From Corynebacterium maris DSM 45190 (lineage in GTDB: Bacteria; Actinomycetota; Actinomycetes; Mycobacteriales; Mycobacteriaceae): 64,000 nucleotides of DNA. The position numbers and the translations under genes are program-made. The stretch's first letter is position 1. The number at the start of each line of letters is the position of its first letter. Below are positions 16,332-25,553 of this stretch, one piece after another. The stretch lies in contig NC_021915.1 of NCBI RefSeq assembly GCF_000442645.1, positions 992,001-1,056,000 of the forward strand, read 5' to 3'. The notes below the pieces were generated by a model that did not search any database, was not told the DNA's origin, and saw only the letters and a program-made list of their open reading frames with translations.

Positions 16332-17347
16332 GCCGTCGCCTCCTTTTTCTCTGAGGCCGGCTTCTTCGGGGCTTGTCGACGCCCGAGGTCCGGCACCTTG
16401 CGTTTCTTCATTCCGCGCTGACCGGAGACGTCCGCGCCCAGGAACCTGATCATGATGAACGCGACGGCGAAGACCAGCAGGAAAATCAGCGTCGACATGG
16501 CGGAAGCGGAGTTGAAGTTGCCTTGGCGCATGTCCTCGACGACCAGCTGGGAGACCACCGCGGTCGGCGAGTTCGACGACGAGGAGATCATGATGACCGG
16601 CAGGTCGTACATGCGCAGCGCGTCAAGGGTGCGAAAGAGCACCGCCACCATCAACGCCGGGCGCACCAACGGCAGGGTGATCAGGGTGAAGCGTTGCCAG
16701 GCGGTGGCCCCGTCGACGCGGGCGGCCTCGTAGGTTTCTTTGGGGATCATCTGCAAACCGGCGAGGATGAGCAACGCCATGAACGGCGCCGTCTTCCACA
16801 CGTCCGCGATGATCACCGCGAAACGGGCGGCCCACGGGTCCGTCGTCCACGCGACGTCGAGGCCGAACAAGGAGTTGACGATGCCCTGCGGGGCGAAGAT
16901 GAACTGCCACAGCTTGGCGGTCACCGCGGTGGGGATCGCCCACGGGATGAGCACCGCCGCGCGCACCAGGCCGCGGCCGCGGTAGTTGCCGGCCATGATC
17001 AGCGCCATGATCATGCCCAGGATCGTCTCCAGGCTGACGGTGACCAGCGTGAAGAACAACGTGTTGCGCACCGCGGGCCAGAAATCCGTCGCCAAGGTGC
17101 CGGGCGGGCAGACGGTGGCGGTGCCGTCGGCGCCCAGGCACCGCTGGGTCAACCAGTAGAGGTAGTTGTCGAAGCCGGCGAAACCGCCGTCGGTGAACAG
17201 CCCGGTGGTGGGGTCAAGCCCCTTGTCGGCCTGGAAGGACAGGTAGACGGCGCGGACGATGGGGTAGCCGATGACGATGGCGAGCACGACCAGCGCCGGG
17301 GCGATGAGCGCGGCCGCGCGTCTGGTCTGCTGGGCCCGGGTGAGCAT
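16328..17347 (-). CDS. Sugar ABC transporter permease (MalF/SugA type)
   Basis: A 339-residue permease from ATG 17347 (AGGAGG upstream). Six or more helices are predicted, with a large periplasmic loop after helix 1 containing two Cys (RCLGADGTATVCPPG) and the EAA loop YEAARVDGATAWQRFTLITLP. The C-terminal tail is strongly basic. It resembles M. tuberculosis SugA in VRAAVLIPWAIPTAV and DVWKTAPFMALLILAGLQMIP. It pairs with the 15495 permease. Confidence 0.9.
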   Translation of the reverse strand: MLTRAQQTRRAAALIAPALVVLAIVIGYPIVRAVYLSFQADKGLDPTTGLFTDGGFAGFDNYLYWLTQRCLGADGTATVCPPGTLATDFWPAVRNTLFFTLVTVSLETILGMIMALIMAGNYRGRGLVRAAVLIPWAIPTAVTAKLWQFIFAPQGIVNSLFGLDVAWTTDPWAARFAVIIADVWKTAPFMALLILAGLQMIPKETYEAARVDGATAWQRFTLITLPLVRPALMVAVLFRTLDALRMYDLPVIMISSSSNSPTAVVSQLVVEDMRQGNFNSASAMSTLIFLLVFAVAFIMIRFLGADVSGQRGMKKRKVPDLGRRQAPKKPASEKKEATA

Positions 17348-17378
17348 CAGGGACCTCCTGGTGGGACACAAGGCGCAA

Positions 17379-17415
17379 CCGCCGCCCCGACCTGGGTGTG
17401 GCGTCGGGGCGGCGG
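17379..17415 (-). other. Strong intercistronic hairpin between binding protein and permease genes
   Basis: Thirteen-bp perfect GC-rich arms (CCGCCGCCCCGAC and its complement) flank an 11-base loop in the 87-bp gap after the binding-protein gene. There is no U-tract on the transcript. It probably stabilises the upstream mRNA or attenuates read-through, raising binding protein over permease. Confidence 0.7.
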
Positions 17416-17434
17416 AAAGCGAGAAGGACGGTTC

Positions 17435-18718
17435 TTAGTTCGAGGCGTTGTCGATCGCGGCCTTCATGTCCGCGGTGGCGTCGTCGACGCTCTTGCCCGC
17501 GGTCAGTGCCGCATAGGCGTTGTCCTGGACGGCCTTGGAAATCTCCGGGTAGAACGGGCTGACCGGGCGCGGCGCGGCGTTTTCCAGGGAGGTCTTCAGC
17601 GCCGGCAAGTAGGGGAACTGCTCGGTGAGGGACTCGTCGTCGTAGATGGAGGCCAGCACCGGCGGGAAGGAGGCCTCGGCGAAGGACATCTGGTTGTCCT
17701 CGTTGACGATGAACTCGATGAAGTCGCGCGCGGTGGCCTTGTTCTCCGAGTTGACGTTGATGCCGTTGTTGTAGCCGCCCAGAGTGGACACGCCGACCCC
17801 GTCGGCGCCGACGAGCGGGGAAACCTCGACGTTGCCGGCGATCTCGGAGGCTTCGCCCTCGGCGTTGGTGTACATGTACGGCCAGTTGATGGCGTACGCG
17901 GTGCGACCCTCGACGAAGGCCAGGTTGGTCTCTTCCTCGGTGGCGGCGGTGGACTCGCCGGAGATGACGCCGTCGTCGTAGGCGTCGACCAACGCCTGCA
18001 GGCCGGCCTTGGACTCGTCGGAATCGACGGTGACGTTGCCGTCGTCGTCGAGCACGGACCCGCCCCAGCCCTCCATGAAGCCGACGGTGTTCACGGTCAG
18101 GCCCTCGTACTGGCTCAGCTGCAGCGTCAGGCACTCGACGTCGTCAGCCTCGACTTCTTCACAAGAGGCGACCAGCTCGTCCCAGTCGCCCGGCTCCTCG
18201 GCGACGACCTCGGTGTTGCGGAAAAGCAGCTGGCCGTTGGTGTTCTGCGGCAGCGCGTAGAGAGTGTCGTTGTAGGTGGCGGACTCCACGGTCGCATCCA
18301 ACAGCCCGTCGGTGTCGACCTCCAGGTCGCCCTCGAGCGGGGCGAGGTACTGGTTGGCGGCGAAGTCGGCGGTCCAGATGACGTCGAGCGCCATGACGTC
18401 ATAGTCGGAGTTGCCGGCCTGCAGCGACTGCACGAGGGTCTCACGCTGGGCGTCGGCCTCCCCGGGCAACTCGTTGAGCGTGACCTCCTCGTCCGGGTTG
18501 GCCTCGTTCCACGCCTCGATGACGGGGATGAGCTTGTCGGTGTCGTTCGCGCCCATCGCGAAGGTGATGGGGCCGCGGCCGTCGGTTTCCCCGGCGTCCG
18601 GGGCGGCGGCGCCGTCGTCGCCGTTGCTGGTGTCGTTTCCGCAGGCCACCAAGGTGACTGCAGCCAGGGTGGCGGCGGCGAGAGTGGCCGCCACTTTACG
18701 GGGCTTGGGCAGGGTCAT
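17435..18718 (-). CDS. Sugar-binding lipoprotein of ABC importer (LpqY/TusE-like)
   Basis: A 427-residue extracytoplasmic solute-binding protein of family 1. ATG 18718 follows AAAGGTGG at a proper distance; a GTG at 18727 is less likely. The signal peptide ends in the lipobox LVAC. The mature protein shows the typical ITFAMGANDTDKLIPVIEAWNEANP start, DVMALDVIWTADFAANQYLAPL in the first lobe, and WPYMYTNAEGE and EFIVNEDNQMSFAE later. The ligand is likely trehalose or a related disaccharide by context. Confidence 0.88.
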   Translation of the reverse strand: MTLPKPRKVAATLAAATLAAVTLVACGNDTSNGDDGAAAPDAGETDGRGPITFAMGANDTDKLIPVIEAWNEANPDEEVTLNELPGEADAQRETLVQSLQAGNSDYDVMALDVIWTADFAANQYLAPLEGDLEVDTDGLLDATVESATYNDTLYALPQNTNGQLLFRNTEVVAEEPGDWDELVASCEEVEADDVECLTLQLSQYEGLTVNTVGFMEGWGGSVLDDDGNVTVDSDESKAGLQALVDAYDDGVISGESTAATEEETNLAFVEGRTAYAINWPYMYTNAEGEASEIAGNVEVSPLVGADGVGVSTLGGYNNGINVNSENKATARDFIEFIVNEDNQMSFAEASFPPVLASIYDDESLTEQFPYLPALKTSLENAAPRPVSPFYPEISKAVQDNAYAALTAGKSVDDATADMKAAIDNASN

Positions 18719-18833
18719 CGGGTCCACCTTTCGAGTTGGTCAGGTGGTCATGACATTAGTGAATTGCCACACCCCGCCACAGCGTTTTGAGGCAGATCAC
18801 CCCCGTTGGGATGGGTGCTGCCGTCGGAGAAAG

Positions 18834-19841
18834 TCATAACCGCAGGCCGGAGGTCTGATCAAATCGATGTGCGGCGGCGGGGTCGTACGCCAGCTGCACC
18901 CGCTCACCGGGGGAGAGGCGTCGGTCGTCGGTGATGCGGGCGACGAGCCGGTCGCCGTCGCAGTCGGCGTAGACATAAGACTCCGAACCGAGCTCCTCGA
19001 TGATCGTGACTGCCCCGTCCCGCACGACCCAACCTGCGGGGGCCTGCCTCTGCTCGCCGAGCAGGGCCATCGCCTCCGGCCGCACCCCCAAAGTCACGCC
19101 GTCGCCGGGAAAGAGGTTCATCGCCGGCGAACCGATGAAACCCGCGACGAACTCGTTGACCGGGGCGTCGTAGAGCTCGCGCGGCGGGGCGACCTGCTGC
19201 AAAATCCCGTCCTTGAGCACCGCCACCCGGTCGCCCATGGTCATGGCCTCCACCTGATCATGGGTGACATACACCGTGGTGGTGCCCAGCCGACGCTGCA
19301 AAGACGCGAGTTCCGCGCGGGTCTGCACGCGCAGCTTCGCATCCAGGTTGCTCAGCGGTTCATCCATGAGAAAGACTTTCGGGGCGCGCACGATGGCACG
19401 GCCCATCGCCACGCGCTGCCGCTGACCCCCGGACAGGTCCTTCGGCTTGCGGTCGAGCAGCTCGCTCAGGCCGAGCAGCTCCGCGGCCTCGTGCACCTTG
19501 GCGTCGATCTCCGCCTTCGGCAACTTCGCCAACTTCAACGCGAACCCCATGTTCTTGGCCACGCTCAGGTGCGGGTACAGGGCGTAATTCTGAAACACCA
19601 TCGCGATGTCGCGCTCCCCGGGCTCGACGCCGGTGACGTCGCGGTCATCAATGAGGATCCGGCCCTCCGACACCGGCTCCAGGCCCGCCAGCGCCCGCAA
19701 CGTCGTCGACTTGCCGCAGCCGGAAGGGCCGACGAGCACGAGGAACTCCCCGTCGGCGATCTCCAGGTCCAAGTCAGCGACGCTCGGGTCCTCCGCGCCG
19801 GGATAGCGGATGGAAACCTGCTCGAAAGTGACCGTTGTCAT
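18834..19841 (-). CDS. Sugar ABC importer ATPase (MsiK/UgpC/SugC type)
   Basis: A 335-residue ATPase with Walker A GPSGCGKST, Q-loop FQNYALYPH, signature LSGGQRQR, Walker B FLMDEPLSNLDA and the H-loop THD. A C-terminal regulatory OB-like domain (about residues 240-335) is present, as in MalK-type subunits. It lies upstream of the binding-protein gene in the same orientation with a 115-bp gap, and would power both permeases of the cluster. Confidence 0.93.
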   Translation of the reverse strand: MTTVTFEQVSIRYPGAEDPSVADLDLEIADGEFLVLVGPSGCGKSTTLRALAGLEPVSEGRILIDDRDVTGVEPGERDIAMVFQNYALYPHLSVAKNMGFALKLAKLPKAEIDAKVHEAAELLGLSELLDRKPKDLSGGQRQRVAMGRAIVRAPKVFLMDEPLSNLDAKLRVQTRAELASLQRRLGTTTVYVTHDQVEAMTMGDRVAVLKDGILQQVAPPRELYDAPVNEFVAGFIGSPAMNLFPGDGVTLGVRPEAMALLGEQRQAPAGWVVRDGAVTIIEELGSESYVYADCDGDRLVARITDDRRLSPGERVQLAYDPAAAHRFDQTSGLRL

Positions 19842-19884
19842 GAAAGAAAGCTACCACGCGGCAACGGTCCGGAACGGCGAAAAC

Positions 19885-20893
19885 CTAGATGATTGATTCC
19901 TGGGGACAGCACGGGAGTCGCTACCAATAAATAAAGCGAGAGCGTTGAAAAATCGACGTTGTGGACAACAATCTCAACACTCTCGCAACAGCAGTGCATG
20001 TCGCCACCGACGACTACCCCAACACCCACCCCGACATTCTGCCTGCCCGGCCTGCCTCCGGATTTCCACCCCGGATCAGCGACGCCGAGCTCATCGTCTT
20101 GGCCGTCATGGAAACCCTGCTCGGCTTCACCTCCGAACGACGTTTCATCCGCTACGCCCACCCCCACCTGAGCACCATGTTTCCCTCCATCCCGCAGCAG
20201 TCTGGTTACAACAAACGCCAACGCCGTCTCGCCGCAGTGATGCAGCACGTCATGGCGCACCTGAGCGCCTCGACCGGCCTGCTGGGCGGCGATATCTGGG
20301 TCGTGGACTCCACCCCAGTCGAATACGGCCGCTCAAGGGAAACAGTCACACGCTCCAACCTGGCCGGCTACGCGGAATACGGCTACTGCGCCTCGCACTC
20401 CCGATTCTTCTGGGGTCTGCGCCTGCACCTGGTGGCTACGCTGCATGGCCTGCGTCAGCTACGCCATCACCGGGGCAAAAGCCGATGAACGCTAGACGTT
20501 GCTGACGATGTTGGATGCCGCGCAAGTGTGCGTGCCCAGGTGATCATGGCAGATAAAGGCTACAACGGTGCCTGGCTGGAAGAAGCGCTCAACGGTGGTG
20601 GCGTCGAGTTGATCCGGCCTGCCCGCAAAAGCGAGGCGCCCAGGCCCGGCAGGCAGGTCCTCAAGCCCTTACGCCAGCGGATTGAGTCGGTGTTTGACAC
20701 CGTGAAAGGCCAGCTGGGTCTCGAACAACACGGCGGTAGGACCGTGGCTGGGGTAGTCAGCCGAGTGATGCGGTGGCTGTTGGCGTTGACCGCGGTGATC
20801 TGGCATAACGACACCACCGGGCAGCCGGTGCTGCGGTCGCTGATCGCGTATGACCACTAAACTCCCAGCACGCCCCAGCAATCAATCATCTAG
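19885..20893 (+). mobile_element. IS982-family insertion sequence, decayed
   Basis: The 1009-bp element is bounded by 21-base terminal inverted repeats matching at 20 of 21 positions (19885-19905 and 20873-20893, both reading CTAGATGATTGATT from the outer end). The outer CTAG is itself palindromic, so it could be either repeat end or a 4-bp target duplication. The single transposase gene inside is broken. The left end falls 43 bp upstream of the sugar ATPase start and the right end meets the stop codon of arfB. Confidence 0.9.
19961..20860 (+). pseudogene. IS982-family transposase, frameshifted and with an internal stop
   Basis: The first part (19961 to about 20450) encodes the N-terminal half, including VVDSTPVEYGRSRETV and LAGYAEYGYCASHSRFFWG with acidic catalytic positions. 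The frame then shifts at about 20450; the continuation (VSYAITGAKADER) runs in another frame and meets a TAG where Gln is expected. After a second shift, the C-terminal part (IMADKGYNG to the end at 20860) returns to the first frame. At least two indels and one nonsense change make autonomous transposition impossible. Confidence 0.9.
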
Positions 20894-21348
20894 TACCCCG
20901 ACGGTCGTTTCCGTGACTTTTTTATCTCGGATCGCGCGCGTTTTCTTTCCAGACGACGCCGCTGCGACCCCCGGGTGGGTTTGGTGGGGCGCCGGACTAC
21001 CGGCGGGGCCACGGCCTCGCGCAACAGAGCGCTGAGCCGTTGCCGGGCTACGCTTCGGTTCCGCCGCTGCGAGCGATGCTCAGAGGCGGTGATGGTGAGC
21101 ACGGTCCCGGCGAGTCTGGGACGGAGATTGGCTAGGGCCCGTTGCCGCTGTCGCTCGTTTAACGCTGTGGTTGTCGCGAGATCAATGCTGAGCTGGACCC
21201 GAGAGTCAGTGGTGTTGACTCCTTGCCCTCCAGGACCCGAGGCGCGGGAGAACTGCTCCTGCAACTCGCGATCCGGAATGAACAGCCCCTGTGGGGCGCC
21301 GGGGCCGGGGGATACACGCACACCTTTCACGCCCACAGTGTCCCACAT
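20890..21348 (-). CDS. arfB: ArfB-type peptidyl-tRNA hydrolase (ribosome rescue)
   Basis: A 152-residue protein with the release-factor GGQ motif in SRASGPGGQGVNTTDSRVQL and a basic C-terminal tail (SQRRRLERKRARSEIKKSRK) that would enter the mRNA channel of stalled ribosomes, as in E. coli ArfB/YaeJ. The start at 21348 is uncertain; a GTG further in is possible. The TAG stop uses bases 20890-20892, which belong to the terminal CTAG of the IS element, so the original last residues may have changed. It is the third gene of an operon with the MoxR and VWA genes (21-bp spacings). Confidence 0.88.
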   Translation of the reverse strand: MWDTVGVKGVRVSPGPGAPQGLFIPDRELQEQFSRASGPGGQGVNTTDSRVQLSIDLATTTALNERQRQRALANLRPRLAGTVLTITASEHRSQRRNRSVARQRLSALLREAVAPPVVRRPTKPTRGSQRRRLERKRARSEIKKSRKRPSGY

Positions 21349-21369
21349 GACAGGGGCCGGGGCGGCCCG

Positions 21370-23385
21370 CTAGCCCCAGTCCACCTCGTCCCAGCCGGAC
21401 TCGCGGAAGCGCAGATACTCACCGACGACGGCAGCGCCCAGGTCGTCCAGGTCCGGGGCGGTGACCCGCCCGCCGGCACGGTCGGCCAGCTGCTCCAAGA
21501 ACTGGGCCAGGCCCGGGTCCTCGCCGAGGCGGAAGAAGGTCACCTTCGCCCCGCGCCGGGTGACCCGGTCCAGTTGAATGACGGTTTTGCGCAGAGTTTC
21601 GGGGTGGGTGGGCCAGTTGAACCAGGCCTCACCCCATTCCTCCAGGTGGGCGGTGGGTTCGCCGTCGGTGACGATCAGCAGCGTGGCGTCCATGCTGGGG
21701 TGGCGGGCGAAGAAACGCTCGGCCAGTAGCAGCCCGTGGTGCAGGTTGGTGCCTTGTTCCTGCACGGGCGGCAGGGCGGTGAGTTCGTCGACGTCCATGT
21801 TCATGGCCATCCGGCCGAAGGTGATCAGGGCGAGTTCGTCGCCGCGGAACTTCGTGGACACCAGGTGGTGCAGGGCCAGGGCGGTGCGTTTCATCGGCAC
21901 CCACCGGCCTTCGGCGGCCATGGAGAATGACGTGTCCACCAGCAGCGCCACTGCGGACTGGGTGCGGGCTTCGGTGTCGACGACTTCGACGTCGCCGACC
22001 TCGATGCGGACCCGCCCGGTGGGACTCTGTCCTTCGGCGGCGCTGCGCTGCAGGGCGTTGGTCACCGTCCTGGTGACGTCCCAGGGGGCGGTGTCGCCGA
22101 ACTCCCACGGGCGCGACGCCCCGGTCTGTTCATCGGAGGCACCGGACAAGCGGGTGTCGCGGGAGCCGGTGCGGGCGCTCAAGTTCTGGGCGGCGTCGTT
22201 GAGCAGGGACTGGCCCAGCCGACGCATCGCCTGCGGGGACAGTCGGAGGGAGCCGTCGGCGCCGTGGCGGAGCAGGCCGCTGTCGCGCATAGCGCGCTCC
22301 AGTTCCGCCAGCGTGCGGGCGGAGACAGTGGCGTCCTCGCCGAGCTGGCGGCCCAGCGCGTCGAGGTCGATGTCGGTGGAACGCGCCCCGTCGTAACCCT
22401 GGCTCAGCTGCTCGGACAAGGCGTCCAGTTCCGCGAGGTCCTGGATGGCGCCGGTACCGTCGCCGAGTCCCAGGCCCTGCTCACCGGAGAATTCCGCCGA
22501 GCCGGACCAGTCCAGGTCTGGGCGCAGGTCGCGCAGGTTGTCGTCCAGCGCACCCAGTTGATCCATCAGGTCCTGGGAGCCGAAGGCTTGGGCGGACAGC
22601 TCCATCAGCTCTTGGCGCTGTTCCTCCGACATGGAGTTGAGCATGCGCTGGGCGGCCGCCGAGCGCTGCGCGAGCGTGTCGATGAGTTCGTCGACGTTCT
22701 CCGGATTTTCCGGGAACTGCTCGCCGTGCTTGGACATGAAGTCCTGAAAAGCCTGGTCGGTGTCCTCACCTGCGCGGTGCTTGGCCAACAGGTCGTTCAG
22801 GTCGCTCAACATCTCCTTGACGGCGGCGCGGTCCTCGTCGGTGGCGCCTTCCAGCGCCTGCTTCATGCCGGCGAAGCGCTGATCCAGGAATTCGCGGCCG
22901 AGCATGTCCTTGATCTGCTCGAATTTCTCGCGCGCGTCCGTGGACTGCCAGTCGTAGCTGGACAGTTCGTTGACCGCCGCCGCGGTGGAGGCGGGCAGGT
23001 TGTCCAGCTGCATCTCCCGGAAGGTGCGGTCGGTGTCGTCCATCATGACGTCGCGGGCGAGTTGGCCGCGTTCGGCGAGGACGGCGTCGTCGAGAAGTTT
23101 CTGGACGTCCTGCAGCGTGCCACCGAGATTATGCTGTTGCAGCAGTTCGCGCCGTTTTTCGGCGAGGCGGCGGGCCAGGTCGTCGTAGCCTTCGCGGCCG
23201 CGCCCGCCGCGACGCAGGAACTCCTGCAGGGCGCGTTCGGGGGAGTAGCCGGCCATGACTTCCTCGGCGACAGCGTCGAGTGCTTCCGTCAGGTCGGCGG
23301 GCGGGGCCAGCGGGTCGGGCCCGCCGGTGTAGCGGCCGTAGCGGGAACGTCGCCCGTGGCCGGGGGAGGTGTGGCTCGTGGACAT
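21370..23385 (-). CDS. VWA-domain protein partner of MoxR-like ATPase
   Basis: A 671-residue protein. The N-terminal two thirds are helical and acidic. The C-terminal von Willebrand A domain (from about residue 455) has the MIDAS motif DTSFS, a Thr further on and TDGEP near the end. A Gly/Arg-rich start (HGRRSRYGRYTGGPDPLAPP) is present and there is no signal peptide. Together with the AAA protein 21 bp upstream it forms a chelatase-type MoxR/VWA pair, which in other systems inserts metal or remodels protein complexes. The target is unknown. Confidence 0.85.
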   Translation of the reverse strand: MSTSHTSPGHGRRSRYGRYTGGPDPLAPPADLTEALDAVAEEVMAGYSPERALQEFLRRGGRGREGYDDLARRLAEKRRELLQQHNLGGTLQDVQKLLDDAVLAERGQLARDVMMDDTDRTFREMQLDNLPASTAAAVNELSSYDWQSTDAREKFEQIKDMLGREFLDQRFAGMKQALEGATDEDRAAVKEMLSDLNDLLAKHRAGEDTDQAFQDFMSKHGEQFPENPENVDELIDTLAQRSAAAQRMLNSMSEEQRQELMELSAQAFGSQDLMDQLGALDDNLRDLRPDLDWSGSAEFSGEQGLGLGDGTGAIQDLAELDALSEQLSQGYDGARSTDIDLDALGRQLGEDATVSARTLAELERAMRDSGLLRHGADGSLRLSPQAMRRLGQSLLNDAAQNLSARTGSRDTRLSGASDEQTGASRPWEFGDTAPWDVTRTVTNALQRSAAEGQSPTGRVRIEVGDVEVVDTEARTQSAVALLVDTSFSMAAEGRWVPMKRTALALHHLVSTKFRGDELALITFGRMAMNMDVDELTALPPVQEQGTNLHHGLLLAERFFARHPSMDATLLIVTDGEPTAHLEEWGEAWFNWPTHPETLRKTVIQLDRVTRRGAKVTFFRLGEDPGLAQFLEQLADRAGGRVTAPDLDDLGAAVVGEYLRFRESGWDEVDWG

Positions 23386-23406
23386 GGGGCCTCCTCAGCC
23401 GATGAT

Positions 23407-24795
23407 TCAGCCGTAGATGGTGGTGCCCTCGCCGGAATCCTTGGAGATCTTCCGGGAGAGGTAGAGCGCCTCGAAGGCGAGCTCAATGGCGCTGGCGCGC
23501 GTACCGTCGTCGGTGGCGCCGAAAGCGGTGGCCAGATCGCTGTACAGGTCCGACTCACCCAGCTCCGGCAGCCCGGCGAGGAACTCGGCCGCGGTGACCT
23601 GATCGCCGGTGGACACGGTGGTGGCCCCGTCGAGCGCCTCGATCAGCGGGGAGAAGTCCACCCCACGCAGACGCTCACGGACGGTGGCGGCGGTGGCGGT
23701 GCGCAGCAGGTAATCCAGGATCTCCCACTCGCGGCCTTCCTCGCCCGGCTCGAATTCGATCTTGCCGCCGAGCACGTCGACGGCCGCCTCCAGATCGACG
23801 AGGCGAGCGACGGCGGCGTCTTCCCCGCGCACGGCGGCGCGATGACGGGCCGCGGCAGCGACGGTTTCGGCGCCGGCGATGGAAAAACGCGCGGACACGC
23901 CCGCCCGCTGGTTCACCGCCGAGGACTCGCGCAGGGCGCGGGTGAAGCGCGCCAGGATCTCCAGCAGCGCCGGGGGCACCTCGGCCAGCAGCTCGGCCTC
24001 CTGCTCGATGACGGCGATCTCGTCTTCCAACGCCAGCGGGTAATGGGTGCGCACCTCCGCGCCGAAACGGTCCTTCAGCGGGGTGATGATGCGCCCGCGG
24101 TTGGTGTAGTCCTCCGGGTTCGCAGAGGCCACCACCAGCACGTCGAGCGGCAGGCGCAGCATGTAACCGCGGATCTGCACGTCGCGCTCCTCCATGACGT
24201 TGAGCATGGACACTTGGATGCGCTCGGCCAGATCCGGCAGCTCGTTGATCGCCACGATACCGCGGTTGGAACGCGGGATCAGCCCGTAGTGGATCGTCTC
24301 CGGGTCACCCAGCCGGCGGCCCTCGGCCACGCGCATCGGGTCGACGTCGCCGATCAGGTCCGCCACCGAGGTGTCCGGGGTGGCGAGTTTTTCCGCGTAC
24401 CGGTCGTCGCGGTGCAGCCACTCGATGGGCAGGTCGTCGCCCTCTTTCTCGATGCGGCGGCGGGTGGCCTCGGTGATCGGGGCGTAGGGGTCTTCGCGCA
24501 GGTCGGTGTCGGCGACGACGGGGATCCATTCGTCGAGCAGCCCCGTCATGGAGCGCAGCAGCCGTGTCTTGCCCTGGCCGCGCTCACCCAGCAGGACGAT
24601 GTCATGGCCGGCGATCAAGGCGCGCTCGACCTGCGGGATGACGGTGTTGTCCAGACCGTGCAGACCCGGCCAGGGGTCCTCGCTCGCGGCGAGCCTGGCC
24701 AGCAGGTTCTCGCGGATCTCCTCGCGCAGGGGACGGTGGGTGTACTCGGTGGCCCGCAGCTCACCGATCGTGGACACATGGGGCTTGGCAGTCAC
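23407..24795 (-). CDS. MoxR/magnesium-chelatase-like AAA ATPase
   Basis: A 462-residue protein from GTG 24795, where conserved sequence (TIGELRATEY) begins. Walker A is GERGQGKT; the Walker B strand reads GIVAINELPDL, with Asn in place of the usual Asp; sensor 1 is ASANPEDYTNRGRIITPLKDRFG, typical of the ChlI/MoxR group. A lid region follows. It would form the hexameric motor that works with the VWA protein encoded next. Confidence 0.87.
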   Translation of the reverse strand: MTAKPHVSTIGELRATEYTHRPLREEIRENLLARLAASEDPWPGLHGLDNTVIPQVERALIAGHDIVLLGERGQGKTRLLRSMTGLLDEWIPVVADTDLREDPYAPITEATRRRIEKEGDDLPIEWLHRDDRYAEKLATPDTSVADLIGDVDPMRVAEGRRLGDPETIHYGLIPRSNRGIVAINELPDLAERIQVSMLNVMEERDVQIRGYMLRLPLDVLVVASANPEDYTNRGRIITPLKDRFGAEVRTHYPLALEDEIAVIEQEAELLAEVPPALLEILARFTRALRESSAVNQRAGVSARFSIAGAETVAAAARHRAAVRGEDAAVARLVDLEAAVDVLGGKIEFEPGEEGREWEILDYLLRTATAATVRERLRGVDFSPLIEALDGATTVSTGDQVTAAEFLAGLPELGESDLYSDLATAFGATDDGTRASAIELAFEALYLSRKISKDSGEGTTIYG

Positions 24796-24884
24796 AATCG
24801 CCAGGCTAGCCCCGAAACCCCCGCCCGTCGAGGGGCCGGGAAAGCGTGGCCTCTTACCGGTTCGGCGACTAAGCTGCGGGCGGT

Positions 24885-25553
24885 ATGGGCACTGACACCG
24901 TTTCCGACGTCCCGGCCGCATCCTCCACGCTCATTCTGCTGGTGCGCCACGGCGTCACTCCGACCACCGGGAAAGTGCTGCCCGGCAGAGCGCCCGGCCT
25001 GCACTTGAGCGAGGAAGGCCGCGCGCAGGCCCGCGCCGTCGCGCGGCGAGTGGGGGAGTTGCCCGTCAGCGCGGTCTACGCCTCCCCGCTGGAACGTACG
25101 CGGGAGACGGCAGCCCCCACCGCGGAGCACTTCGGGCTCGAGGCCACGCTGCACGATGGGCTCCTGGAATGCGAGTTCGGCGAGTGGACCGGCGAGCAGA
25201 TTACCGAGCTGGCGAAACTCCCGGAGTGGCAGACCGTGCAGAAAACGCCGTCCGAGTTCCGCTTCCCGGGCGGGGAGTCGTTCGTGGAGATGCGTGACCG
25301 CATCGTCGAGACGCTGCACGGCCTCGCCGCACGTCACCCCGGGGAGGTGATCGCCTGCTTCAGCCACGCCGATCCGCTCAAGGCGGCGATCACGCACCTG
25401 CAGGGCAAAGACCTCGATCAGTTCCAGGAGGCGGTCGTCGCCCCGGCCTCGATCTCCGTCGCGGAGTTCACCGCCGATGGCTCGACCCGCATGGTGGCGG
25501 TCAACACCACGAGCGGGGAACTGGGGCGACTGCGGGCGGCGGGACGGCCATGA
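24885..25553 (+). CDS. Histidine phosphatase (MSMEG_4193-like)
   Basis: A 222-residue protein with the RHG catalytic motif LLVRHGVT near residue 20, the second Arg in SPLERTRETA, the conserved Glu in LLECEFGEW, and the second His in CFSHADPLKAAITH. This is the phosphoglycerate-mutase-like histidine phosphatase superfamily. It resembles the actinobacterial phosphatase encoded next to SCO1664-type genes. The stop overlaps the next start by 4 bases. Substrate unknown. Confidence 0.85.
   Translation: MGTDTVSDVPAASSTLILLVRHGVTPTTGKVLPGRAPGLHLSEEGRAQARAVARRVGELPVSAVYASPLERTRETAAPTAEHFGLEATLHDGLLECEFGEWTGEQITELAKLPEWQTVQKTPSEFRFPGGESFVEMRDRIVETLHGLAARHPGEVIACFSHADPLKAAITHLQGKDLDQFQEAVVAPASISVAEFTADGSTRMVAVNTTSGELGRLRAAGRP

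Noticed and set aside
16373..18790. 805-codon plus-strand open frame opposite the sugar importer genes
   Set aside because: The opposite strand encodes three clear ABC components with all motifs; this frame is His/Gly/Val repetitive shadow sequence.
22264..25008. 914-codon plus-strand open frame opposite the VWA and MoxR genes
   Set aside because: It is antisense to two conserved genes and has no domain signature.
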